Assembly: GCA_963742585.1 (NCBI GenBank)
Contig: CAVUMI010000009.1
Coordinates: forward strand, 1,612,001 to 1,676,000
Length of the DNA: 64,000 nucleotides
Source of the DNA: JACDEA01 sp963742585
GTDB lineage: Bacteria > Actinomycetota > Acidimicrobiia > Acidimicrobiales > JACDEA01
Direction: 5' to 3'
Positions 26,825-34,530 of this stretch are shown here, piece by piece (within the stretch, counting starts at the first letter, position 1; every line of letters starts with the position of its first letter). The notes under the pieces were generated by a model. The model was not told the DNA's origin, did not search any database, and saw nothing but the letters and a program-made list of their open reading frames with translations. A program made the position numbers and the translations under genes.

Positions 26825-27223
26825 ATGCGGATGACTGTCACCGCACCCGACACAACCGCGAGGCCACAAGTGAAGATCGGAATCACCGTCGACTGCCCTG
26901 ACCCCGATCAGCTGGCCGCCTTCTGGGAGCAGTTCCTCGGCTACGTGCGACGTCCAGACCCTGGAGGTGGGCCGTACGTCACGATCGACCGGCCCACGGA
27001 CGCCGACGGGCCACCGCACTTGACCTTCCAAAGGGTTCCCGAAGCGAAGACCACGAAGGTCCGAACGCACCTCGATCTGTTCGTCGAACACGCCGCGCCG
27101 ATGGTCGCCGAGATGGTCGCCGCAGGCGCGAGTTCAATTGCGATCACAGAGGCCGGCGAGTGGACGACACGAGTTTTGCAAGACCCGGCAGGCAATGAGT
27201 TCTGCGTGATCGGGCCAGACTGA
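26825..27223 (+). CDS. VOC-superfamily (glyoxalase-like) protein
   Basis: A 132-residue protein with two beta-alpha-beta-beta-beta units. It starts near VKIGITVDCPDPDQLAAFWEQFLGY, has LTFQRVPEAKTTKVRTHLDL in the middle and ends TTRVLQDPAGNEFCVIGPD, the pattern of the Glyoxalase_6 type. It may bind a metal or small ligand; no substrate can be inferred. ATGs at 26813, 26825 and 26831 are possible starts. Confidence 0.8.
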   Translation: MRMTVTAPDTTARPQVKIGITVDCPDPDQLAAFWEQFLGYVRRPDPGGGPYVTIDRPTDADGPPHLTFQRVPEAKTTKVRTHLDLFVEHAAPMVAEMVAAGASSIAITEAGEWTTRVLQDPAGNEFCVIGPD

Positions 27224-27259
27224 GTCCGGATCAGCTGCAGCCGAACGGATCTTCGCGAA

Positions 27260-27346
27260 CTGTCGATCCTGACATTCCGCGACTCCGACAACATCCAGAT
27301 CGAGTTGTGCACTCCGATGAAGCCCGCCAGCACAAGCGACACGTGA
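27260..27346 (+). pseudogene. C-terminal fragment of a second VOC-superfamily protein
   Basis: A short open stretch reads LSILTFRDSDNIQIELC and ends in TGA at 27344-27346. The FRDxDNIQxE pattern is the last strand-loop of VOC-fold dioxygenase-like proteins. Nothing recognisable precedes it, so it is a remnant, 37 bases after the intact VOC gene. I could not identify the following bases up to 27500. Confidence 0.5.
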
Positions 27347-27507
27347 GGGTCGTTCGCCGCACCATCGCCGCGCACGAACTGCACAGGCAGTGCGCCCAGA
27401 TCGGCGGTCAGGCCGTAGCGCTGGCGAGCGGCCTTGACGCGGTCGGTGGCCACGTGTGCCTCGCAGACCGGCGGTAGGCGCAAACACCGGCTGGTATGGT
27501 TGTTGGT

Positions 27508-27768
27508 ATGGCGACTCGCAAGGTGACGGTAACGCTCGAAGAGACGCAGGTTGATCGGATCCACAAGCTCGTCAACAGCGGGAGCGCGACGAGCGTCTCA
27601 GGTTTTGTCCAGCACGCGGTCTCTGTTGCGCTTGATGACGTGGCCGGCTGGGGCGCGCTCCTGGCCGAGGCGCTGCAAAATACCGGCGGACCGCTAACCC
27701 ATGAGGAGCGGGCCTGGGCCGACACGTTGCTCGGCAACAGGCGTCGTCGCCGGGGCTCGGCCGCCTGA
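27508..27768 (+). CDS. Antitoxin of a VapBC-like module
   Basis: An 86-residue protein with an RHH-like N-terminus (TRKVTVTLEETQVDRIHKLV, then SVSGFVQHAVSVALDDVAGW) and a C-terminal tail (LTHEERAWADTLLGNRRRRRG) likely to wrap the toxin. The ATG at 27508 follows a TATGGTTGTTGG stretch. Its TGA overlaps the toxin ATG (TGATG), which supports a two-gene toxin-antitoxin operon. Confidence 0.78.
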   Translation: MATRKVTVTLEETQVDRIHKLVNSGSATSVSGFVQHAVSVALDDVAGWGALLAEALQNTGGPLTHEERAWADTLLGNRRRRRGSAA

Positions 27769-28145
27769 TGCCAGGAATCACCCTCGACGCCGGGGGGCTG
27801 ATCGCCGTCGATCGAAACGACCGCCAAGTCACAGTGTTGCTGGCTCGGGCAGCCGAGACACGCGCTCGCGTGACCATCCCCGCCAGTGCGCTCGCGCAGG
27901 CCATACGGCGGCCGGAACGCCAGGTGCGGCTTGCCCGATTGGTTCGGCAGCCGACGACCGACGTCGTCGACCTCGACCGCGTCGACGCTACGAACGTCGG
28001 CAGGCTGCTTGCCGCCACCGGTACCGCGGACGTGGTCGACGCGCACGTCGTGGTATGCGCTCGTCGAGCACAGCAGCGCGTCGTCACCTCCGACGCCGAC
28101 GACCTCCGAGTTCTCGACCCGACCCTCGAAACCCTCGCCATCTGA
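27768..28145 (+). CDS. PIN-domain toxin (VapC-like ribonuclease)
   Basis: A 125-residue PIN-domain protein. The first acidic residue is in ITLDAGGLIAVDR, central residues include TIPASALAQAIRRPERQ, and the C-terminal pair lies in GTADVVDAHVVV and VVTSDADDLRVL. Three or four acidic residues of the metal site are thus present. It would cleave RNA when freed from the upstream antitoxin. Confidence 0.83.
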   Translation: MPGITLDAGGLIAVDRNDRQVTVLLARAAETRARVTIPASALAQAIRRPERQVRLARLVRQPTTDVVDLDRVDATNVGRLLAATGTADVVDAHVVVCARRAQQRVVTSDADDLRVLDPTLETLAI

Positions 28146-28296
28146 ACCGACCTCCGCGCATCACGCGCACTTCTCAAGTCAGTGGTGTGCACGCATAACC
28201 ACGCTCGCACCTGGCGTTAGGGCACAACGTGTGGTCAAGGCGGGAGGCGACCGAATCTCGCGTTTGATCTATCTGTGGTGATGCCAGGATTCAGCG

Positions 28297-29157
28297 GTGG
28301 AGTCCTCCGACCTCGCCCGTGCGATCGATGCGGCGAAGGCGATCGCCGTGGCTCTCGAACTTCCCGCTCACGCCGCGACGGTGCTTCACAACTCGAACAC
28401 GCTCGCGCTGCGGCTGCGGCCGTGTGATGTGTTCGCCAGTGTTTCACCAGCGGGGACGGGCCGCGCGCGGTTCGAGGTACACCTCGCGCAGCAGCTCACC
28501 GCGGCCGGGAGCCCCGTAGCCACGCTCGAGCCTCGCGTGGAGCCGCGCGCCTACGAACGTGCCGGCTTCGAGGTCTCGCTTTGGACGTACTACGAAACGG
28601 TGACGCCTAGCCCATCGGCAGCCAACTGCGCCGCTGCGCTGGTGCGGCTGCACGCCGGCCTGCGGACAATCGACATTCCGGTGCCGCACTTCACCGAACG
28701 CGTCGCCGACGCTGACGGAAACATTCCCGGCACGCCGGCTCTCGACGACACCGATCGGGACTTCCTCAGCACGACGCTGCGCGACCTGGAGCGTGCTGTT
28801 CTCGAGCGCGGCGCCCCTGACCAGCTGCTGCACGGCGAACCTCACGCGGGCAATGTGTTGAGCACGGAGGTAGGACCGCTGTTCATCGACCTGGAAACGT
28901 GCTGCCGTGGACCGGTCGAGTTCGATCTGGCCCACATGCCGGTGGCGGTCGGCGATCACTACCCGGATGTCGATCGCGCGCTGCTCGAAGACTGCCGGGG
29001 CCTGGTGCTTGCCGTCGTGGCGAAGCATCGATGTGATCCCGGTGACCAGTTCCCGAACCGACAGCGAGCGCTACTGGACCTCATCGGTGCGCTGCGCGCT
29101 GGTCCGCCCTGGCCGACCCTCGACGCTATGCCCCCCCAAGTCGATCACGGGGCATAG
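28297..29157 (+). CDS. Aminoglycoside phosphotransferase (APH) family protein
   Basis: A 286-residue protein kinase-like fold. The catalytic loop reads LLHGEPHAGNVL (the usual HGDxHxxN with E in place of D) and the metal motif FIDLETCCRGPVEFDLA has DLE in place of the common DxD. The N-lobe lysine/glutamate are less clear. Members phosphorylate antibiotics, choline, homoserine or sugars, and the real substrate here is unknown. The GTG at 28297 is the first start after a non-coding gap of about 150 bases. Confidence 0.75.
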   Translation: MESSDLARAIDAAKAIAVALELPAHAATVLHNSNTLALRLRPCDVFASVSPAGTGRARFEVHLAQQLTAAGSPVATLEPRVEPRAYERAGFEVSLWTYYETVTPSPSAANCAAALVRLHAGLRTIDIPVPHFTERVADADGNIPGTPALDDTDRDFLSTTLRDLERAVLERGAPDQLLHGEPHAGNVLSTEVGPLFIDLETCCRGPVEFDLAHMPVAVGDHYPDVDRALLEDCRGLVLAVVAKHRCDPGDQFPNRQRALLDLIGALRAGPPWPTLDAMPPQVDHGA

Positions 29158-29191
29158 CGCGTACGCCTTACCCGGCGTTTGGGGCAGCTCG

Positions 29192-29476
29192 TCAGCTCGC
29201 TTCGAGATGATGTCGGAGCGCCTCTCGGATGATCTCGGAGACAGGGACTCCTTCATCCTCTGCCCTGCGTGCGAGGCGTTCCTTTAGTTCGGGGTCGAGC
29301 CGGACGGATTCGACCCTCGACGGTGCGGAGCCGAGCCTGGGGCGGCCACGTTTGCCACGGCGGGCGATGATCTCGTCGACGTCGTAGCCAGCCTCGGCTT
29401 CGTCGGCCAGCTTGTCGATGAGCTCGTCGTCGATGGGCTTGCCCGACTTGGTGTGTCCGTAGGTGCGCTTCGTCAT
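29192..29476 (-). CDS. RHH/CopG-type antitoxin
   Basis: A 94-residue protein: an N-terminal region with DDELIDKLADEAEAGYDVDE, a basic RRGKRGRPRLG linker, and a C-terminal RHH (SVRLDPELKERLARRAEDEG, then SEIIREALRHHLEAS). This architecture is common in actinobacterial toxin-antitoxin pairs. Its ATG overlaps the stop of the preceding gene (ATGA), which carries what seems to be the tail of the toxin. Confidence 0.72.
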   Translation of the reverse strand: MTKRTYGHTKSGKPIDDELIDKLADEAEAGYDVDEIIARRGKRGRPRLGSAPSRVESVRLDPELKERLARRAEDEGVPVSEIIREALRHHLEAS

Positions 29477-29745
29477 GGGTCGAGCAGCTTCCGGTAGGCG
29501 GCCCGCAGGGGCATGGCGTGGATGATCATCTCGTCACCTTCGGAGGTGATGAGCACGATGACTTCAGGGGAGCTCTGCAAGCTCGGCGGCGATGACGTGC
29601 GCCCAACCTGGTCTCCACAGAGGCCATCCAGTTCGATGTGCGCCACCCCGTGGGTGGCCGCGAACGCAGACGCAGTTGACTTTCCCGACCCCGTGCCGCC
29701 GACCACCACGAAGCGTGTCGGCCCCAAGACCCGCCACTCGGCCAT
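29473..29745 (-). CDS. Chimeric small ORF: P-loop kinase start joined to a toxin tail
   Basis: A 90-residue frame. Residues 1-48 are the start of a P-loop kinase/topology-modulation-like protein (RFVVVGGTGSGKSTASAFAA, then GVAHIELDGL). Residues 61-90 (VIVLITSEGDEMIIHAMPLR) look like the C-terminal strand of the toxin usually found with the downstream type of antitoxin. Neither domain is complete. It is probably a recombination scar that leaves the antitoxin without a functional partner. Confidence 0.5.
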   Translation of the reverse strand: MAEWRVLGPTRFVVVGGTGSGKSTASAFAATHGVAHIELDGLCGDQVGRTSSPPSLQSSPEVIVLITSEGDEMIIHAMPLRAAYRKLLDP

Positions 29746-29826
29746 GCTTCCACGGGCTCAGACACGGCGTTCGGTGGCACCGCGGAGAGGCATCGCAGAG
29801 CGCGGAAGGCCAAGCCTCATCGGCCC

Positions 29827-30492
29827 TTGCTGGTTCGCATCACAGCACTAACGTCGGAGGCAGTGGAGCATTGGGAAGCGATCGCCGCCGAGCGACGGAA
29901 ATTCGCCGACGAGATCGAGGCATTGACGCCGGGACAATGGGAAACGCCAAGTCTCTGCGGCGATTGGACCGCGCGTCAGGTTGTTGGTCACCTCGTTATG
30001 CCGCACGAAACGCCCCGGCGAAAAATCCTGTTTCAGGTCGCAAGGGATCGCGGGAACTTCAACCGGGCCGTGAGCCGTTTGGCGGTCGAAGCCGGCTCCC
30101 GACCGACGAGTGATCTTGTCACTGCTATGCGACGGCACGCCGAGAGCCGCTTCAAGCCTCCGGGTTTCGGGTCGTTGGCGCCCCTCACCGACCTGCTGAT
30201 CCACGGGATGGACATCCGAGTCCCACTGGGCCTTCCGATACAACGACCGCCCGACGCGTTTCGGCACTCGCTGGACTTCCTCGTTCGGCCCGTGGTTCAG
30301 CGAGTCTTCTTTTCCAAGCGGGTTCCGCCCCTGCGCCTTGTCGCGACCGACCTCGACTGGAGTCACGGATCGGGAGGCGAGGTGCGCGGCGACGCCGCCG
30401 ATCTCGCGCTCGCCTTGTCCAGCCGGCGCGCGCGGATCGACGTGCTGACCGGTGTCGGTGTATCCGCGCTGAATGCGTGGACTACGTCCTAG
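29827..30492 (+). CDS. Second MDMPI-family protein (mycothiol-dependent maleylpyruvate isomerase type)
   Basis: A 221-residue DinB-like protein. It has the family N-terminus ERRKFADEIEALTPGQWETP, then SLCGDWTARQVVGHLVMPHE with the metal histidine, and TDLLIHGMDIRVPLG with the second. The C-terminal third is a TIGR03083-like domain. Only a TTG (29827) is available for the full frame; a GTG at 29863 is a reasonable alternative. It is unrelated in position to the first MDMPI gene at 24382. Confidence 0.8.
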   Translation: MLVRITALTSEAVEHWEAIAAERRKFADEIEALTPGQWETPSLCGDWTARQVVGHLVMPHETPRRKILFQVARDRGNFNRAVSRLAVEAGSRPTSDLVTAMRRHAESRFKPPGFGSLAPLTDLLIHGMDIRVPLGLPIQRPPDAFRHSLDFLVRPVVQRVFFSKRVPPLRLVATDLDWSHGSGGEVRGDAADLALALSSRRARIDVLTGVGVSALNAWTTS

Positions 30493-30642
30493 GAACAAAC
30501 CCACGCTGCGATCGCCAGCTACGAGCGCCCTCCAGCGTGATCGCGACTGCCCTCAGAGTGCGCCTCACCCCAGATTGGGCCACGAGGGACTTTCACAACG
30601 ATCTGACCGAGCGGCGGCGCTTCGAGTGCACGCCCGCGGGTC

Positions 30643-31209
30643 TCAGACCGGGTAGCGCTCGTCGAAGCTGACGAGCACCGGACCGTGGTCACGGATCCCG
30701 ATGCGGCACACGGCGGCGACATCGAGGAACATGCGAAACACCATGGTGTCCGGCCCGCCGAGGGCCCAGGCCACCGCGGCCTTTATCGGTGACACGTGAC
30801 TGACAACGACGATGTCGGCGGCGGCGGCTTCGGCAACAAGCTCCCCGCACGCGATCCGGACGCGCTGACCGACTGCCGCGAGGGACTCGCCGTCCGGTGG
30901 CGCCAACGACGGATCCGCCCGCCACTGCGCCCAGAACTCGGCCCGCACTTCGGCCAACGGCATGTTCTCGAAGGCGCCATAGTCGATCTCGATCCAGCGC
31001 TCGTCGACCTCAACGGGAGCGTCGAAACACGCCGCAGTGGCCATGGCCCGCTTTAGCGGGCTGCTGATCACGCGGCTCACCGGCCCGATGGCTTGCGCCA
31101 CCGCAGCAGCTTGGCGCTCACCCAGCTCGGTCAACGGCGGGTCAGCCCGGCCGAGCAGCCGACCCTCGGCGTTGGTCAACGTCTGACCGTGGCGGACGAG
31201 GATCAGCAC
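30643..31209 (-). CDS. Histidine phosphatase (phosphoglycerate mutase-like) family protein
   Basis: A 188-residue protein starting at GTG with VLILVRHGQTLTNAEGRLLG; the histidine of RHG is the phospho-acceptor. Other family residues are in VISSPLKRAMATA (arginine), ERWIEIDYGAFENM (glutamate) and VVVSHVSPIKAAV (second histidine). In many actinobacteria a phosphatase of this kind follows the zinc-ribbon gene, sometimes fused to RNase H; here there is no RNase H domain. The substrate is unknown. Confidence 0.88.
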   Translation of the reverse strand: MLILVRHGQTLTNAEGRLLGRADPPLTELGERQAAAVAQAIGPVSRVISSPLKRAMATAACFDAPVEVDERWIEIDYGAFENMPLAEVRAEFWAQWRADPSLAPPDGESLAAVGQRVRIACGELVAEAAAADIVVVSHVSPIKAAVAWALGGPDTMVFRMFLDVAAVCRIGIRDHGPVLVSFDERYPV

Positions 31210-31225
31210 GGCGCCCGAAGCAGCG

Positions 31226-31952
31226 TCAGGCCGGCCGCACGAGGATGCGACCGCATTGATCACACAGGATGAGCGCGTCGGGCGGCTCACGTTTTATCCG
31301 GTCGATCTCCGTCGCCGGCAACGTCAGGTGGCAGCCACCACAGGAGTGTCCGTTGAGCGGCGCAGCGCCGATGCCGCCGAGCTTCTTCCGCAGCACGTCA
31401 TAGCGGTCGAGCAGCGATGAGGACACGCCGGCCACCAGGCCCTCGCGGGCGATCTCCTCGGTCATCAGCTCCTCGTCGATCACGTTCTCGGCGGCGGCGA
31501 TTGCCGCGTCCACCGCGCTCGAGATCGGTCTCGATGACGCCGAGCTGCGCGTCGATCGCAGCAATCCGTTCGTCGAGGGGCGCCCGCTCGTCGAGCGCGG
31601 CGATCGCCCGGTCCTCGAGATCCGAGCAGTAGCCCTTGAGCCGAGTGATCTCGGCTGCCATTGCTTGAAGATCACGCGACGCGCTGACCTCGCCCGAGTA
31701 CATGCGCTTGTCGATCTGCACGATGCGCGCCTCGCTGGTGGCCAGCTCGCCTTCAAGCCCTTCCTCTCGCTGCGCGATCTCGTCGCGTTCGGCGGCTACC
31801 ACCTCGCGATCGGCGTTGAGAGCCTGGCGTCGGCCGAGCAGATCCTGCCGGGCGGCGAGCTCCGGGAGCGACTCCCGCCGGTGCCGTAGACGATCGATGG
31901 CGGTGTCGTGTTCCTGCACCGACAGAAGCGTTTGGAACTCGACCGGGGCCAC
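31226..31952 (-). CDS. C4-type zinc-ribbon domain protein (DUF164/CdsZ-like), one frameshift
   Basis: The N-terminal part is a long coiled coil (FQTLLSVQEHDTAIDRLRHR, then EREEGLEGELATSEARI-like heptads). After a frameshift near 31525 it continues DAAIAAAENVIDEELMTEE and ends in a zinc ribbon: HSCGGCHLTLPATE and LILCDQCGRIL supply the four cysteines. Rebuilt length is about 242 residues, normal for the family. The GTG at 31952 begins the conserved region. The biochemical role is not well defined. Confidence 0.83.
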
Positions 31953-32024
31953 TGAGGCCAACGTAGTTCCACGCCACACGTTGCGCGCCGAGCTACACGG
32001 TTTAGCGAACCACAGAGGAGACCG

Positions 32025-32174
32025 ATGAGTCCTGACAACAAGACTCCAGCAGACGCAGAACACGAGCTCGACGATCTTGAGGCCACCGAATCCGAAACGG
32101 CCGATGTAAAGGGGGGCGCGTTCAAGCCCGCGGGCGACATGGGCTGGGACGTCAAGGCCAACAAGAAGCTCTAG
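32025..32174 (+). CDS. 49-residue acidic peptide with a VKGG motif, possible precursor peptide
   Basis: The frame starts at an ATG preceded by a strong AGAGGAG (32014-32020), so translation is likely. The first 30 residues are acidic (ELDDLEATESETADVKGG) and end in a double glycine at positions 31-32, like the leader of GG-cleaved natural-product precursors. The remaining 17 residues include AFKPAGDMGWD. No modifying enzyme or peptidase-transporter lies nearby, and it has only one Met-Gly-Trp-type motif and no Cys or Ser/Thr in the putative core. Function unknown. Confidence 0.6.
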   Translation: MSPDNKTPADAEHELDDLEATESETADVKGGAFKPAGDMGWDVKANKKL

Positions 32175-32224
32175 CCGCTCGGGCGGCACGCCGGCGAAAC
32201 CCATGACCGCCTGAATTTCTGCGT

Positions 32225-32485
32225 TTGGGGAGCGACGGGGCGGGGGTATGTGCCAATTGTGTTGCACGGCAAGCTCGGAGCCTGCCCCTGATGTGGGCGG
32301 TCCTGACGCTCGCGCTCACCATCATGATCGCCCTGCAGGCCCTGTTCGTGGTTGGCGTCGCTGGGCTGTACCTGTGGGTCGCTGCGTCCCAGCCGCGGCG
32401 GGTCCGTCCCGCCCTTCTGCAGCTTCAGCGGCTGGGCGGACTGGTGGGCGCTGAGGGGCTCGAACCCCCGACCTCTGCCTTGTAA
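32225..32485 (+). CDS. Possible small membrane peptide overlapping the tRNA-Val gene
   Basis: An open frame with one hydrophobic stretch (VLTLALTIMIALQALFVVGVAGLYLWV, shown in part as ALTIMIALQALFVV). Its last 14 codons are antisense to tRNA-Val and no ribosome site is visible. It may start at the ATG at 32291. The membrane segment is the only support. Confidence 0.25.
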   Translation: MGSDGAGVCANCVARQARSLPLMWAVLTLALTIMIALQALFVVGVAGLYLWVAASQPRRVRPALLQLQRLGGLVGAEGLEPPTSAL

Positions 32486-32518
32486 GGGCAGCGCTCTAGC
32501 CAGCTGAGCTAAGCGCCC
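32445..32518 (-). tRNA. tRNA-Val (anticodon UAC)
   Basis: The minus strand folds as a standard tRNA: acceptor GGGCGCT/AGCGCCC with discriminator A, D-arm GCTCAGCTGGCTAGAGC, anticodon stem-loop CTGCC-CTTACAA-GGCAG with TAC, and T-arm GGGGG-TTCGAGC-CCC. No CCA is encoded. Its first ten bases overlap the end of the DUF523 gene on the same strand. Confidence 0.96.
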
Positions 32519-32943
32519 GCGTTCCCGCCGATCGTACGCGCCTCGACGTCCTCCTCGGACTCGACGGTGACACCCACGTCTTTAAGGGCCAGTGCTGTGA
32601 GCCCTTCCCGGCAGTCGCACGACGGCGAACGAGCCTTGAGCACCGCTCGCGTCGCGTTGAGCGCCTGCGCGATACGGACTGTGGCCGCCGCACCACGGGC
32701 GAACGCGCCGCTCACATCCTCATCCGCGTTGGTCACGATGCGCCCGTCAGGACGGCGCGACGCGGCGGGGCGGGGAGTCGGTAGACCGCCGAGGCTCTCC
32801 GGACACACGGGTACGAGACGGTGCTCGCCAGCAAGCGCAACAACGTCAGGAGCAAGGTTGTGGCGACCGAGATGGTTGCACTGCACACCGAGCAGACAGG
32901 CAGATACCAGGATCGCGGGCTCGCGGGCACTACCCTCGATCAC
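32509..32943 (-). CDS. DUF523 family protein
   Basis: A 144-residue protein beginning AILVSACLLGVQCNHLGRHN, the DUF523 signature with conserved cysteines, followed by VPVCPESLGGLPTPRPA and KARSPSCDC. Related proteins contain a 2-thiouracil desulfurase (TudS) with an iron-sulfur cluster, which suggests sulfur chemistry, but the role here is unknown. The TAG stop lies at bases 8-10 of the tRNA-Val gene on the same strand, so RNase P cleavage of a joint transcript would remove the stop codon. Confidence 0.85.
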   Translation of the reverse strand: MIEGSAREPAILVSACLLGVQCNHLGRHNLAPDVVALAGEHRLVPVCPESLGGLPTPRPAASRRPDGRIVTNADEDVSGAFARGAAATVRIAQALNATRAVLKARSPSCDCREGLTALALKDVGVTVESEEDVEARTIGGNAGA

Positions 32944-32949
32944 GGGCTC

Positions 32950-32955
32950 AGCCTA
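32950..32955 (-). promoter_or_regulatory. -10 element TAGGCT for the DUF523 gene
   Basis: TAGGCT on the minus strand ends six bases before the GTG at 32943, consistent with a leaderless transcript that would continue into tRNA-Val. Confidence 0.4.
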
Positions 32956-32979
32956 CGACTAGCGCATGACGGGAGTGCT

Positions 32980-34008
32980 ATGGCGGCACGCAGTGAGAGC
33001 GACGTCGTTGAAGACCTCTTGCGCCAGTACCTCCGCGAGATCGGCGGACACGCGTTGCTCACGCAAGCCGACGAGGTCACACTCGGGATGGCTGTGCAGG
33101 CCGGTCAGGAGGCCGAGGCCGTTCTCGCGACCGCGGGAGCCGACCTCACGCCGCACCGACGACGCCAGTTGAAGGCCGTGATCGAGAACGGCAGGAACGC
33201 CAAGCGCCAGTTCATCGTCGGCAACCTGCGCCTGGTCGTCTCCATCGCCAAGCGCTACCACGCGCAGGGCTTCTCGCTGCTCGACCTGGTGCAAGAAGGC
33301 AACCTCGGTTTGATTCGCGCCGTCGAGAAGTTCGATCCGGACACGCGGTTACAAGTTCTCCACCTATGCCACGTGGTGGGTTCGCCAGGCCATCGGACGG
33401 GCGATCGCCGACAAGAGCCGAACGATCCGGCTGCCCGCCCGGGTCAACGACACGATGGCGCGGGTGCGACGCTCGTCCGCCCGCCTCAACGAGTCGTTGG
33501 GCCGCACGCCCACCCACGAGGAGCTGGCCGCCGACACCGGCTTGACCGTCGCAGGCGATCCTGGAACTTGAGCGGCTCACGCCCGACCCGATCTCGCTCC
33601 ACACACCGATCGGTTCGCGGCGACGGGCGAGTCGGGCGACCTGGTGGAGGACCAGTCAGCCCAGATCCCATTCGAGGCGGCCGCCGCCGCGCTCGATCAG
33701 GAAGAGATGGCCGCCGGCATCGGGGCGCTTGTCAGCAACGCGAGCAGCAGGTGCTTGCATTGCGCTTCGGCCTCGACGGCCATGCGCCGCTCACTCTCGA
33801 GCAGGTCGGCCGCCAGTTCGAGCTCACGCGTGAACGCATTCGCCAGATCGAATCCAAAGCGCTCACCAAGCTGCGTCATCCGTCCACGCCAAGTAACCGG
33901 CGTGAGCTGACCGCGCTGCTGGACGCGCGCGCCCGCCGGCGCGCAGGTCGGGGCCCCACCGAGCCCCGACCGCGCTTTTCGACAGCGCCGTCTTTCGGAC
34001 TGCGCTGA
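32980..34008 (+). CDS. Sigma-70 family (group 2-like) RNA polymerase sigma factor, several frameshifts
   Basis: Region 1.2 (VEDLLRQYLREIGGHALLTQADEV) and region 2 (RQFIVGNLRLVVSIAKRYHAQG, FSLLDLVQEGNLGLIRAVEKFD) are in the first frame. After an apparent extra T at about 33349 the protein continues YKFSTYATWWVRQAIGRAIA and region 3 in another frame, with more shifts near 33553, 33622 and 33735. Region 4 then reads QQVLALRFGLDGHAPLTLEQVG, TRERIRQIESKALTKLRHP. The fold is complete when rebuilt, so these may be read errors. It is not the principal sigma factor, which is intact at 37910. GGGAG precedes the ATG at 32980. Confidence 0.82.
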   Translation: MAARSESDVVEDLLRQYLREIGGHALLTQADEVTLGMAVQAGQEAEAVLATAGADLTPHRRRQLKAVIENGRNAKRQFIVGNLRLVVSIAKRYHAQGFSLLDLVQEGNLGLIRAVEKFDPDTRLQVLHLCHVVGSPGHRTGDRRQEPNDPAARPGQRHDGAGATLVRPPQRVVGPHAHPRGAGRRHRLDRRRRSWNLSGSRPTRSRSTHRSVRGDGRVGRPGGGPVSPDPIRGGRRRARSGRDGRRHRGACQQREQQVLALRFGLDGHAPLTLEQVGRQFELTRERIRQIESKALTKLRHPSTPSNRRELTALLDARARRRAGRGPTEPRPRFSTAPSFGLR

Positions 34009-34032
34009 AAGCGAAGCGCGCTGTGTCTCTTG

Positions 34033-34049
34033 GCGAGCCTCCGGCTCGC
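34033..34049. terminator. Hairpin between convergent sigma-factor and whiB genes
   Basis: GCGAGCC (34033-34039) and GGCTCGC (34043-34049) form a seven-base-pair stem with a TCC loop, placed between two convergent stop codons. There is no clear T-tract on either side. Confidence 0.4.
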
Positions 34050-34050
34050 T

Positions 34051-34353
34051 TCACGCTGTTAATTGGGCCTGAGGGTTCTTCGGCGGACGTCCCCGCTTGC
34101 GCTTGAACGCCAGCACCTTGCCGTTGGCGAAGAGCTGACCGCCCCAAACACCCCAGGGCTCCCGCCGCTCGAGCGCACCCTGCAGGCACGGCTCGATCAG
34201 CGGACACACCTGGCAGATGGCCTTGGCCCGGGCAATGTCATCGAGCTGCTCTGAGAAGAACAGACCCAGCATCGATGACGCGCCGTCGTTGCACCGGGCC
34301 TCGGCCCAGGATATTGGCTCCTCTACAGATGCTTCCCTGCTGTTGGCGAACAC
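34051..34353 (-). CDS. WhiB-family iron-sulfur regulator (second copy)
   Basis: A 100-residue Wbl protein. Cluster cysteines are in EARCNDG, AICQVC and EPCLQG, followed by the GVWGG turn and an extended basic end (LAFKRKRGRPPKNPQ) with an RGRPPK AT-hook-like motif. The GTG at 34353 is preceded by GGGGAGGGG, an unusually strong ribosome site, which settles the start. WhiB1/WhiB2-type proteins with such tails control cell division or development; I cannot choose between them. Confidence 0.93.
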   Translation of the reverse strand: MFANSREASVEEPISWAEARCNDGASSMLGLFFSEQLDDIARAKAICQVCPLIEPCLQGALERREPWGVWGGQLFANGKVLAFKRKRGRPPKNPQAQLTA

Positions 34354-34415
34354 GTCGCCCCTCCCCTGTCTGTGGTCGGATGAGTCCTCATGTCGGTAAT
34401 TCGGGCAAACAAAAA

Positions 34416-34439
34416 GGCCGCCGGCTTGTGCCGGCGGCC
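34416..34439 (-). terminator. Rho-independent terminator on the minus strand
   Basis: GGCCGCCGGC (34416-34425) and GCCGGCGGCC (34430-34439) make a perfect ten-base-pair stem with a four-base loop. On the minus strand it is followed by TTTTTGTTT. It probably ends the transcript of the IMPase-like gene to its right and separates it from whiB. Confidence 0.85.
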
Positions 34440-34530
34440 TCAGGGCCTCCTCAGAGAGATCGTCTGGGGTTACCCAGAACGCCCTCCTCGGCCCATCGGC
34501 CGCCCGCTGTGCTCGGTGGTCATCGTGCAA

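Noticed and set aside
27347..27500. Possible coding remnant on either strand after the VOC fragment
   Set aside because: A short minus-strand stretch looks weakly protein-like but I could match it to nothing and it lacks a start.
30493..30642. Gap between the second MDMPI gene and the histidine phosphatase
   Set aside because: I looked for a tRNA, hairpin terminator or small gene and saw none that I can support.
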